Source: Enterobacter asburiae
GTDB lineage: Bacteria; Pseudomonadota; Gammaproteobacteria; Enterobacterales; Enterobacteriaceae
Length of the DNA stretch: 64,000 nucleotides
Assembly (NCBI RefSeq): GCF_024599655.1
Contig: NZ_CP102247.1
Coordinates: 3,782,001-3,846,000, forward strand
Reading direction: 5' to 3'
Shown here: in pieces, positions 31,789 through 39,831 of the stretch
How the letters are laid out: each line of letters begins with the position of its first letter
Position numbering within the stretch: the first letter of the stretch is position 1
The notes under the pieces: generated by a model
What the model was told of the DNA's origin: nothing
What the model saw: the letters and a program-made list of their open reading frames with translations, nothing else
The model's database searches: none
Position numbers and translations under genes: made by a program

Positions 31789-33078
31789 TTACGCGTTATA
31801 CGCATTCTCGCCGTGGCTGTTGACGTCCAGACCTTCGCGTTCCTGCTCTTCAGGGACACGCAGACCGACCGTCATGTCCGCCAGTTTGTAGCCAATGAAA
31901 GCAACAACGGCAGACCACACAACGGTGAGAGCAATACTTTCCAGCTGTACCAGCAGCTGATGAACCATGGTGACGCCTTCAGCGTAGCCTACACCGCCCA
32001 GCGATTTGGCAGCAAAGATACCGGTCATGATACAGCCGACGATGCCGCACACGCCGTGCACGCCAAACACATCGCATGGGTCGTCAACGCGCAGCACGCG
32101 TTTCAGTGCGGTAACGCCCCACAGACCCGCCAGACCGGACACCAGGCCGACCAGCAGCGCACCGCCTACGCCGACATAACCACACGCCGGGGTGATGCCA
32201 ACCAGACCGGCAATGGCACCCGAACAGGCACCCAGCAGAGAAGGTTTACCGCGTACCGCCCACTCGCCAAACACCCAGGAGAGGATTGCACCCGCCGTGG
32301 CCACAACGGTGTTCACGAAGGCCAGCGCGGCGATTTCGTTTGCTGCACTCGCTGAGCCGGCGTTGAAGCCAAACCAGCCAAAGTAGAGGATAGCCGTACC
32401 GGTAAACACCATCGGCAGGTTGTGCGGTTTAAACGCTTCTTTACCAAAGCCCACGCGTTTGCCAATCAGGTATGCGCCAACCAGACCCGCTACCGCGGCG
32501 TTGATGTGTACAACGGTACCGCCCGCGAAGTCCAGCGCACCATGCGTTGCCAGCAGACCGCCACCCCAGACCATGTGCGCAATCGGCACATAGGAGAGCG
32601 TCAGCCAGACCACCACGAAGATCAGGACGGCAGAGAAACGAATACGCTCGGCGAGCGCGCCCACAATCAGCCCGACGGTAATACAGGCGAAGGAGCCCTG
32701 GAACGCAACGTGGATATACTGATAGAAACTGCCCATCAGCGCGGTCAGCTCAATATTTTTCAGCATCACCCAGTCGAAGTTACCAAAGAACGCGTTGCCC
32801 GTGCCGAACGCCAGCGAGTAACCGTAAACCACCCACAGCACGCAGACCAGTGCGAACGTCACGGCAACCTGCGTCAGCATGGAGAGAACGTTTTTGCCAC
32901 GGATCAGGCCGCCGTAGAACAGCGCAATGCCCGGAATGGACATGAACAGCACCAGCGCGGTGCTGATCATCATAAAGGCGTTATCGGCTTTGTCGACCAC
33001 CGCAGGGGTAGCAGCCAGCGCCAGGCCCGGCAGCAGTGCCAGCGAACCCAGACCCGTTTTGAGTGTTGCTATCTTCAT
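31789..33078 (-). CDS. amtB: Ammonium transporter AmtB
   Basis: Trimeric inner-membrane ammonium channel/transporter, 429 residues (E. coli 428). The signal peptide is MKIATLKTGLGSLALLPGLALA; eleven transmembrane helices follow. The twin histidines of the pore lie in GGTVVHINAA and FGVHGVCG. The cytoplasmic C-terminus (EEQEREGLDVNSHGENAYNA) that contacts GlnK is intact. The ATG at 33078 is the family start. It follows glnK by 35 bases in one operon and is made under nitrogen limitation through the glnK sigma-54 promoter. Confidence 0.97.
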   Translation of the reverse strand: MKIATLKTGLGSLALLPGLALAATPAVVDKADNAFMMISTALVLFMSIPGIALFYGGLIRGKNVLSMLTQVAVTFALVCVLWVVYGYSLAFGTGNAFFGNFDWVMLKNIELTALMGSFYQYIHVAFQGSFACITVGLIVGALAERIRFSAVLIFVVVWLTLSYVPIAHMVWGGGLLATHGALDFAGGTVVHINAAVAGLVGAYLIGKRVGFGKEAFKPHNLPMVFTGTAILYFGWFGFNAGSASAANEIAALAFVNTVVATAGAILSWVFGEWAVRGKPSLLGACSGAIAGLVGITPACGYVGVGGALLVGLVSGLAGLWGVTALKRVLRVDDPCDVFGVHGVCGIVGCIMTGIFAAKSLGGVGYAEGVTMVHQLLVQLESIALTVVWSAVVAFIGYKLADMTVGLRVPEEQEREGLDVNSHGENAYNA

Positions 33079-33113
33079 TTTCTCGATCCCTATCACTGTG
33101 TGCCAGGAGTTAC

Positions 33114-33452
33114 TTACAGAGCCGCTTCGTCAGATTCGCCGGTACGAATGCGAATGACGCGCTGCAGTTCGGCAACGAAAATTTTGCCGTCGCCAATTTT
33201 GCCGGTATAGGCCGCTTTGCTAATGACATCAATGACTTCATCAAGCTGATCGTCAGCAATCGCGACATCAATTTTTACTTTTGGCAGGAAGTTAACGCTG
33301 TATTCCGCCCCGCGATAAAGCTCGGCATGACCCTTCTGACGACCAAAGCCTTTCACTTCGGTGACAGTCAGTCCCTGAATACCCATTGAAGACAACGCTT
33401 CACGCACGTCTTCGAGTTTGAATGGTTTGATTACAACCGTAACCAGCTTCAT
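33114..33452 (-). CDS. glnK: Nitrogen regulatory PII protein GlnK
   Basis: A 112-residue trimeric PII protein that binds ATP/ADP and 2-oxoglutarate and blocks AmtB when nitrogen is ample. The T-loop tyrosine Y51 (GAEYSVNFLPKV) that GlnD uridylylates is present. The start MKLVTVVIKPFKLEDV at 33452 follows GAGG; a longer upstream frame has no support. It is first in the glnK-amtB operon and has a textbook sigma-54 promoter upstream. Confidence 0.97.
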   Translation of the reverse strand: MKLVTVVIKPFKLEDVREALSSMGIQGLTVTEVKGFGRQKGHAELYRGAEYSVNFLPKVKIDVAIADDQLDEVIDVISKAAYTGKIGDGKIFVAELQRVIRIRTGESDEAAL

Positions 33453-33504
33453 AGATCCCCTCCAGTCAGAATTCGGTAATGGCCGTAGCTTACGCAGAAG
33501 GTAT

Positions 33505-33521
33505 TGCAAGGGGTGTGCCAG
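33505..33521 (-). promoter_or_regulatory. Sigma-54 promoter of glnK-amtB
   Basis: On the minus strand TGGCAC (33515-33520), a 5-base spacer and TTGC (33506-33509) match the -24/-12 consensus exactly. It is about 55 bases upstream of the glnK start. Confidence 0.93.
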
Positions 33522-33593
33522 AAATGAAAACGAGGGGGAACAGCGGTGCGATGAGCGTTACACGGTTCTGTTAAACGCGCAGGTGAAAAAAAA

Positions 33594-33610
33594 CGCACCA
33601 TGCCGGTGCA
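33594..33610. promoter_or_regulatory. NtrC-binding box
   Basis: TGCACCGGCATGGTGCG on the minus strand fits the NtrC palindrome TGCACC-N5-GGTGCA, about 75 bases upstream of the sigma-54 promoter. A more loosely spaced GGTGCG/TGCACC pair follows at about 33611-33632. Confidence 0.75.
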
Positions 33611-33672
33611 GGGTGCGTTTCAGTTTTGCACCAACAGGAATGACTGTTAGCGCGGCGCCTCATTTTAGTGCA

Positions 33673-35454
33673 TCAGGCGCTAAGCGACTCTTCATCACGC
33701 ACGCTGGCCGCCAGCTCCTCGCCCGCCAGCTGCAGCTGGTACATCTGCCAGTAGCGCCCTTTTGCTTCCAGCAGTTCACGGTGCGTACCGCGTTCAACGG
33801 CCTGTCCGCGATGCAGCACCAGAATAGTGTCCGCTTCGACGATGGTGGAAAGACGGTGGGCAATCACCACCAGCGTCGTATGGTCGCGTACCGCGTCCAG
33901 CGCCTGCTGGATGGCCTGCTCGGTGCCGGAGTCAATACTGGCCGTCGCTTCATCCAGAATCAGTATCTGCGGCGTTTCAATCAGCACCCGCGCCAGCGCC
34001 AGGAGCTGCTTTTGCCCGACGGAGAGATTGTTCCCCTGCTCGCCCAGTTTGGTATTGATCCCATCGCTAAACCCGCGCGCCAGCTCTGCCAGCTGCACTT
34101 TTTCCAGCACGTCCCAGACCTGCTCCTGGGTGTAGTCTCGCCCCAGGGTCACGTTGGCGTAGAAGGTATCGGCCAGCACGACCGGATCCTGCTGCACCAT
34201 CGCAACGCCTTTGCGTAACACTGTATGGCTGAGAGACGCGAGCGGGCGTCCGTCGAGACGGATTTCACCTTCCGTGACCGGGTAATAGCCCATCAACAGG
34301 CTGGCAAGCGTGCTCTTACCGCTGCCGGTATGCCCCACCAGTGCCACGAAACCGCGTGATGGAACGTCAAGCGTGATGTCCTGCAACACCAGCCGGTCTT
34401 CGCGATAGGCAAACGAGACGTTATCAAAGGCGATAGTCCCGCTTTGCAGAGGTCGCTCGTCATTGCCGTAGGCCTGGCGTGGCCTGTCCATTAACTCAAA
34501 CACGCGCTCACCGGCAACCACCGCCTGTTGCAGCATCGATTGCTGGGTGGTGAGTTCGATCAGCGGCTCGTTAAGGCGTCCCAGATAGCTAATAAAGGCG
34601 TACAGCACGCCCACTTCGATCGTACCGTTTGAGCTCAGGCCAAAGAGCATCAGCAGCCCGCAAAGCACCAGCGCAGAGAAAAGGCTGAGCAGCGGACGCA
34701 GCAGGAAACCGTCGAGGCGCAGCGTCTGCATACGCGCCATGTAGTGCGAACGGCTGGCTTCGCCCATGCGCTCGCCAAAGCGCGCCTGCTGGCGGAACTG
34801 CTGGATGACGCTCATGCCGTTGATCACTTCGTTGAAGCCATCGTTGATGTCGGCCAGATAAGCGCGCACCCGACGCACAATCGGCGTGCTGTAGCGCTGG
34901 TAAATGATCATGACAATCAGCACCGCCGGGAAAATGGTGATCGCCACCAGCGCCATGCGCCAGTCGAGGCTGAACATCGCCACCAGCATCGCGCCAATCA
35001 GCGCCGCGCTGCGCAGTACGGTTGCCACCACGGTGACGTACAGATCGCGGATCACCTCGGTATCGTTGGTCACGCGCGAAATCACCTGCCCGACCGGCTG
35101 GATATCAAATTCGCTGAGCGGCTGGCGAAGCGCCGCGTCCATCACATCCGTACGCAGCTGCTGAACAACGCCCACGGCTGCACGGTTAAACAGCAGAGAC
35201 TGCGCATAGTGCAACCCTGCTGCCGTCAGCTGTAAGCCAACGTAGGCCACGCCTAAACCCGCCACCAGCCCCAGCGGCAGATAGCTTTTGGCAACCATGT
35301 TGTCGATAAAATAGCTGATGAGCAGCGGACCGCTCACCTCAGCAATCGCCGCAATCCAGAGTAAAAGCACGGCCACGGAGAGCGGTTTACGCCACGGCGA
35401 GCCGTAGGCCAGCAGACGTTTGAGCGTCGGCCACATCGTTCCAAGCTTACGCAT
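33673..35454 (-). CDS. mdlB: ABC exporter subunit MdlB
   Basis: A 593-residue half-transporter with six transmembrane helices (about 20-310) and a nucleotide-binding domain (about 340-580). Walker A is GHTGSGKST, and Walker B is ILILDEATASID. The signature is LSVGQ instead of LSGGQ, a common asymmetry in heterodimeric exporters. It pairs with MdlA (upstream gene); the start at 35454 lies within the last 8 bases of mdlA. The substrate is not established. The start MRKLGTMWPTLKRLLAYG aligns with the E. coli protein. Confidence 0.93.
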   Translation of the reverse strand: MRKLGTMWPTLKRLLAYGSPWRKPLSVAVLLLWIAAIAEVSGPLLISYFIDNMVAKSYLPLGLVAGLGVAYVGLQLTAAGLHYAQSLLFNRAAVGVVQQLRTDVMDAALRQPLSEFDIQPVGQVISRVTNDTEVIRDLYVTVVATVLRSAALIGAMLVAMFSLDWRMALVAITIFPAVLIVMIIYQRYSTPIVRRVRAYLADINDGFNEVINGMSVIQQFRQQARFGERMGEASRSHYMARMQTLRLDGFLLRPLLSLFSALVLCGLLMLFGLSSNGTIEVGVLYAFISYLGRLNEPLIELTTQQSMLQQAVVAGERVFELMDRPRQAYGNDERPLQSGTIAFDNVSFAYREDRLVLQDITLDVPSRGFVALVGHTGSGKSTLASLLMGYYPVTEGEIRLDGRPLASLSHTVLRKGVAMVQQDPVVLADTFYANVTLGRDYTQEQVWDVLEKVQLAELARGFSDGINTKLGEQGNNLSVGQKQLLALARVLIETPQILILDEATASIDSGTEQAIQQALDAVRDHTTLVVIAHRLSTIVEADTILVLHRGQAVERGTHRELLEAKGRYWQMYQLQLAGEELAASVRDEESLSA

Positions 35455-37219
35455 TGGCGGCCTCCTCATTCTGCTCCGGCGCATCGTCCAGCGCCGCCTC
35501 AAGCTGTTGATAGCGGTACATATCGCGATACCATCCCGGCTGCTCGGCAAGCGTTTCATGCTGTCCGCGCTGGGCAATGTGCCCGTGCTGCAATACCAGA
35601 ATTTCGCTGGCCTCAGTGAGCGCTGACAAACGGTGGGCGCTGATAATCACCGTGCGTCCGTCGCCCCACTGGCGCAGGTTATGTAGGATCTGATGCTCGG
35701 TACGGCCGTCCACGGCGGAAAGCGCATCATCCAGGATCAGGATTTCAGCATTCAGCAGCAGAGCGCGGGCAATGGAGATACGCTGCTTTTGCCCCCCGGA
35801 CAGCATGACGCCGCGCTCCCCGACTTCCGTTTCGTAGCCCTGCGGCAGACGCAAAATGTCATCATGAACGCTGGCCAAACGCGCCACATGCTCAATTTCT
35901 TCCTGCGTTGCCGCAGGGCGTCCCAGGGCAATGTTGTTTGCCACCGTGTCCGAAAATAAGAACGGCGTCTGGCTGACGACCGCCAGGCGACCGCGCCACT
36001 CATCCAGCAGCAGTCTGGTCAGGGGAATATCGTGGAAGCGGATATCGCCTTCAGTAACGTCAAAGTGGCGCTGAAGCAGAGAGAGCACGGTACTTTTGCC
36101 GGATCCCGTCGGGCCGCAGATGCCCAGCATCTGCCCTGGCTGCAGGGTAAAGCTGACGTTTTCCAATACCGGGTGCTCCGTATGCGGATAGATAAAATGC
36201 CGGACGTCGACGGTCATGACGCCGCGCCCTTCCGGTACGGCTTCGCTACCGTCAATGACCACCGGCGCTTCGGCCAGCATGGCGCGAATGCGGCTATAGG
36301 CGGCGCTGCCGCGCTCCACGATGTTAAACATCCAGGCCAGCGCCAGCATCGGCCAGATCATGAGCCCCAGATACATCGCAAAGCTGGTCAATTGCCCCAG
36401 GGTCAACGAGCCCTGCACCACCATCCAGCTTCCGCCGCCAATCGCCAGTAGGTTTGCCATACCGATTGCGATATAAATCGTCGGGTCAAACCGGGCGTCG
36501 ATACGCGCGACGCGCATGTTCTTCGCCCCCGTGTCCGCCGCATCGGCGGCAAACAGCGCGGACTGACGGTCTTCCAGGCCAAACGCTTTGATCATGCGGA
36601 TGCTGGTCATGCTCTCCTGGGTGCGATCGTTCAGAGACGAGAACGCCGCCTGCGCCAGCTTAAAGCGCTCGTGCAGCTGTTCACCGTAGCGATTGATCGC
36701 CAGCGCCATGATCGGCATCGGCAGCAGGGCAAGCAGGGTCAACTGCCAGCTGATCTGCGTGGACATCACGATCAGCACCGCACAGCCCATCACCAGCGAG
36801 TCCACCAGCGTCAGCACCCCTTCCCCGGCGGCAAAGACCACGCGATCGACGTCGTTAGTCGCGCGGGCGATGAGATCCCCGGTACGATGGCGCAGATAAA
36901 ATTCGGGATGCTGTCGGCTCAGCTGGCGGTAAAAATCTTCACGCAACTCAACGGCCAGCTGATAGGACGCACCAAACAGCAGCACGCGCCAGACGTAGCG
37001 CAGCAGATAAACAATGACGGCCGTCAGCACCAGCGTGCCGACCCACATCAACACCCGTGCGGTGGTGTAATGCTGTTCGGTGACGCCATCCACGACGTAC
37101 CCCACCACTTTCGGCGGGATCAGCTGCAGAATGGCAATGATAATAAGCAGGAATACTGCGCCGAGGTAGCGTTGCCACTCCCGACGAAAGTACCAGCTTA
37201 GTTGGGCAAATAATCGCAC
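35447..37219 (-). CDS. mdlA: ABC exporter subunit MdlA
   Basis: A 590-residue half-transporter, same length as E. coli. Six transmembrane helices occupy about 15-300. The nucleotide-binding domain has Walker A GPTGSGKST, signature LSGGQKQRISIARALL, and Walker B ILILDDALSAVDG. In that last motif the residue after the aspartates is Ala, not the catalytic Glu, so this half may carry the degenerate ATP site of the heterodimer. mdlB follows with an 8-base overlap. decR lies upstream on the same strand. Confidence 0.94.
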   Translation of the reverse strand: MRLFAQLSWYFRREWQRYLGAVFLLIIIAILQLIPPKVVGYVVDGVTEQHYTTARVLMWVGTLVLTAVIVYLLRYVWRVLLFGASYQLAVELREDFYRQLSRQHPEFYLRHRTGDLIARATNDVDRVVFAAGEGVLTLVDSLVMGCAVLIVMSTQISWQLTLLALLPMPIMALAINRYGEQLHERFKLAQAAFSSLNDRTQESMTSIRMIKAFGLEDRQSALFAADAADTGAKNMRVARIDARFDPTIYIAIGMANLLAIGGGSWMVVQGSLTLGQLTSFAMYLGLMIWPMLALAWMFNIVERGSAAYSRIRAMLAEAPVVIDGSEAVPEGRGVMTVDVRHFIYPHTEHPVLENVSFTLQPGQMLGICGPTGSGKSTVLSLLQRHFDVTEGDIRFHDIPLTRLLLDEWRGRLAVVSQTPFLFSDTVANNIALGRPAATQEEIEHVARLASVHDDILRLPQGYETEVGERGVMLSGGQKQRISIARALLLNAEILILDDALSAVDGRTEHQILHNLRQWGDGRTVIISAHRLSALTEASEILVLQHGHIAQRGQHETLAEQPGWYRDMYRYQQLEAALDDAPEQNEEAANA

Positions 37220-37249
37220 GCGGTTTGTTCCTGAAGGTATTTTACGAAG

Positions 37250-37708
37250 TTATTCAATAGGTAATGCTGTGGTGTATTTAATCTGTTCCATGGCGAAGCT
37301 TGAGGTGACGTCCGACAAACCCGGTACGCTGTTCACCAGCCGCTTGTAGAAATCATCATAGCGCTTCATGTCGGCCACCTGGACGCGCATCAGGTAATCG
37401 TACTCTCCGGCCATTCGCCAGAAACCGAGCACCTCGGGCATCTCCGACACCTGAGTGACGAAGCGGCAATACCAGTCGCTGCTGTGATGCTGGGTTTTTA
37501 TCAGCACAAACGCCGTCAGCCCAAGCCCCAGCTTTTCGGGATCTAACAGCGCGACGCGCCCCAGAAGAATGCCGTCATCTTCCAGCTTCTTAAGGCGCTT
37601 CCAGCACGGGGTGGTGGTCAGATTAACGGCATCTGCCAGCGCCTGCAAAGAGAGGGTACAGTCATTTTGCAGCAATGAAAGGAGCTTGCGGTCAATTTTA
37701 TCTAGCAT
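37250..37708 (-). CDS. decR: Lrp/AsnC-family regulator DecR
   Basis: A 152-residue Lrp-family regulator (YbaO) that responds to cysteine and activates cysteine desulfhydrase genes. The helix-turn-helix is LSLQALADAVNLTTTPCWKRLKKLEDDGIL (about 20-49) and the RAM domain follows (GLTAFVLIKTQHHSSDWYCRFV through AGEYDYLMRVQVADM). The ATG at 37708 has GAGGTG just upstream. It is divergent from cdsH, its expected target. Confidence 0.95.
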   Translation of the reverse strand: MLDKIDRKLLSLLQNDCTLSLQALADAVNLTTTPCWKRLKKLEDDGILLGRVALLDPEKLGLGLTAFVLIKTQHHSSDWYCRFVTQVSEMPEVLGFWRMAGEYDYLMRVQVADMKRYDDFYKRLVNSVPGLSDVTSSFAMEQIKYTTALPIE

Positions 37709-37720
37709 ACCCACCTCACA

Positions 37721-37735
37721 GAGAAAAATTTTCTC
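37721..37735. promoter_or_regulatory. Candidate DecR binding site
   Basis: GAGAAAAATTTTCTC is a perfect odd-length palindrome in the decR-cdsH divergent region, just upstream of the decR ribosome site. AT-rich symmetry fits Lrp-family binding; assignment is inferred from position. Confidence 0.55.
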
Positions 37736-37823
37736 CCTTCATTCTATTTTAAAGGCCAGATAGCAACAATTTTTTCTGTGCTTTTCGCTATGCTAGGCAC
37801 AAAATGACAAACGGATAACGACG

Positions 37824-38870
37824 ATGAATAGCACCTGGGTTAAACATGCGATCAGCGAAATCAATGCCGACTATCAGCGCTCGGCGGATACGCACCTGAT
37901 TCGCCTTTCCCTGCCGGGATTTGACGGCATTCAGCTCTATCTGAAAGATGAAAGCACCCATCCTACCGGTAGCCTGAAGCATCGCCTGGCGCGCTCGCTG
38001 TTTTTATACGGTTTGTGTAACGGCTGGATCAAAGAAGGCACCACCATCATAGAATCCTCATCCGGTTCAACGGCGGTGTCCGAAGCCTATTTTGCCCGCC
38101 TGCTGGGCCTGCCGTTTATCGCGGTGATGCCGTCCTGCACCGCAAAACGCAAAATCGAGCAGATCGAATTTTACGGCGGTCGCTGCCACTTTGTGGAAAG
38201 CGCCTGCGAAATCTACGCCGCCTCCGAAATGCTGGCCCGTGAACTCAACGGCCACTATATGGACCAGTTCACCTTCGCCGAGCGCGCGACGGACTGGCGC
38301 GGCAATAACAACATTGCCGACAGTATTTTCCGTCAGATGACCCACGAACCGCATCCGGTTCCGTCGTACATCGTCATGAGCGCCGGTACCGGCGGCACGT
38401 CAGCCACGATTGGACGCTACATCCGCTGTCAGGGCTACGATACCCAACTGATGGTAGTTGACCCGCAGAACTCCGTGTTCCTCGACTACTGGCAAAACCG
38501 CGATGCCGGTCTGCGCAGCCCGGTGGGCAGTAAAATTGAAGGGATTGGCCGCCCGCGCGTGGAGCCTTCTTTCATCCCCGACGTTGTGGATGAGATGATG
38601 CGCGTGCCGGATGCCGCCAGCGTGGCAACGGCGCACTGGCTGGAGACGCAGCTGGGGCGCAAAGTGGGCGCATCGACGGGCACCAATATGTGGGGCGCAC
38701 TGCAGCTTGCCGCACGTATGCGCGAAGAGGGCCGCACCGGTTCCATCGTCACGCTGCTGTGCGACAGCGGCGAGCGTTATCTTGATACCTACTACAACGC
38801 GGAGTGGGTACAGGCCAACATCGGCGATATCGCCCCGTGGAAAGCGCAGATTGCACAGCTTGTGAAATAA
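37824..38870 (+). CDS. cdsH: PLP-dependent L-cysteine desulfhydrase
   Basis: A 348-residue fold-type-II PLP enzyme related to cysteine synthase. The Schiff-base lysine is K52 in PTGSLKHRLARSLF; ESSSGSTAVSEAYFARLLGL (about 77-96) is the substrate/phosphate loop; SAGTGGTSATIGRYI (about 186-200) binds the PLP phosphate. It degrades cysteine to pyruvate, ammonia and sulfide. The gene is divergent from decR, a layout described in Pantoea, where DecR induces it with cysteine. It is not at this locus in E. coli K-12, so it marks the lineage. A start at 37824 with GATAACGACG upstream is the only good one. Confidence 0.88.
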   Translation: MNSTWVKHAISEINADYQRSADTHLIRLSLPGFDGIQLYLKDESTHPTGSLKHRLARSLFLYGLCNGWIKEGTTIIESSSGSTAVSEAYFARLLGLPFIAVMPSCTAKRKIEQIEFYGGRCHFVESACEIYAASEMLARELNGHYMDQFTFAERATDWRGNNNIADSIFRQMTHEPHPVPSYIVMSAGTGGTSATIGRYIRCQGYDTQLMVVDPQNSVFLDYWQNRDAGLRSPVGSKIEGIGRPRVEPSFIPDVVDEMMRVPDAASVATAHWLETQLGRKVGASTGTNMWGALQLAARMREEGRTGSIVTLLCDSGERYLDTYYNAEWVQANIGDIAPWKAQIAQLVK

Positions 38871-38896
38871 AAAAAAGCCAGACCGAAGTCTGGCTT
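38871..38896 (-). terminator. Terminator for cof
   Basis: AGCCAGAC/GTCTGGCT stem (38876-38883 and 38888-38895) with a 4-base loop. The minus strand continues into a run of T, so it ends the cof transcript; it may also serve cdsH. Confidence 0.85.
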
Positions 38897-38911
38897 GCTG
38901 GAAGGGTCTCA

Positions 38912-39730
38912 CTATTCGGGGGAATACGGGAGGTTGTTGTTGTCCAGCCAATGCGTCAAAAAATGGGACACTGCTTCATTGCGGCAGTGGCCAATAACCG
39001 GCAGATGGGGAAGTTCTGCTTTCAGCTGCGCCATCGCATTCCCCATGATCAGACCGCGACCTACGCTACCCAGCATTTCGCGGTCGTTCATGGCGTCACC
39101 AAACGCCATACACTCCTGCAGCGTTAAGCCCAGGTGGTCGCTGAGTACCGCCAGAGCGGAACCTTTGTTACAGCCCACCGGCAGCACTTCCAGACAATCC
39201 ACCGCCGAGAAGGTCAGGTGCGCCCGGTCGCCCAGCGCCTCATTCAGTTGAATCCTTAAGCGGCACAGATCGTCATGATCGCCGCAGAAGCAGACCTTAG
39301 TTACCGCATGGACGGGGATCCGACGCAGATCGATAAGCTGGTATTTAAAGCCGCTGTAAACATGCGCGTGCAATAATTCCGGGATTTCGCTTCCGGTAAA
39401 CCAGCCCCGATCGTTAAAGACGTGGATACTGGCCTTCGTGTCCCAGGTGCTGTGCAGCACGATATCCGCCACTTCCGGGTTAAGATCCTGCCGGTGTAGC
39501 ACATCGCCTTCTACGGAGTGAATGCGCGTCCCGTTGCCGGTGATCAGAAAAGCGTCGAGTGAAAACGCCCCAAGCAAATGGCGCATTTCCAGCACATGAC
39601 GCCCGGTGGCAAACGTCAGGGTGACATTACGCTCGTGCAGGCGCTTCAGCGTGTTCAGGGTTTTTTCCCCTAAACGGTGATCCGGCATTAACAGCGTACC
39701 GTCCATATCAAATGCAGCGAGCCGAGCCAT
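38912..39730 (-). CDS. cof: HMP-PP phosphatase Cof (HAD superfamily)
   Basis: A 272-residue Cof-type HAD hydrolase, as in E. coli. It hydrolyses the thiamin precursor HMP-PP and also pyridoxal phosphate and other phosphates. The nucleophile and acid Asp are D8 and D10 in FDMDGTLL. Motif II/III and the GDAMNDREML motif IV near 212-221 are intact. The cap domain lies between about 85 and 185. It is divergent from ybaE. Confidence 0.95.
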   Translation of the reverse strand: MARLAAFDMDGTLLMPDHRLGEKTLNTLKRLHERNVTLTFATGRHVLEMRHLLGAFSLDAFLITGNGTRIHSVEGDVLHRQDLNPEVADIVLHSTWDTKASIHVFNDRGWFTGSEIPELLHAHVYSGFKYQLIDLRRIPVHAVTKVCFCGDHDDLCRLRIQLNEALGDRAHLTFSAVDCLEVLPVGCNKGSALAVLSDHLGLTLQECMAFGDAMNDREMLGSVGRGLIMGNAMAQLKAELPHLPVIGHCRNEAVSHFLTHWLDNNNLPYSPE

Positions 39731-39831
39731 GATTACTCCCGAAATGTGATGCGGTTAACTTGTGCATCAGTATCGTGTGAGATATACGGAAGTAATAGTG
39801 AATAGATGATAATTATTGTTCCGGGTTTCTT

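Noticed and set aside
33511..33660. Possible small gene between glnK and mdlB
   Set aside because: The space is filled by the sigma-54 promoter and NtrC sites; no ORF with a ribosome site was found.
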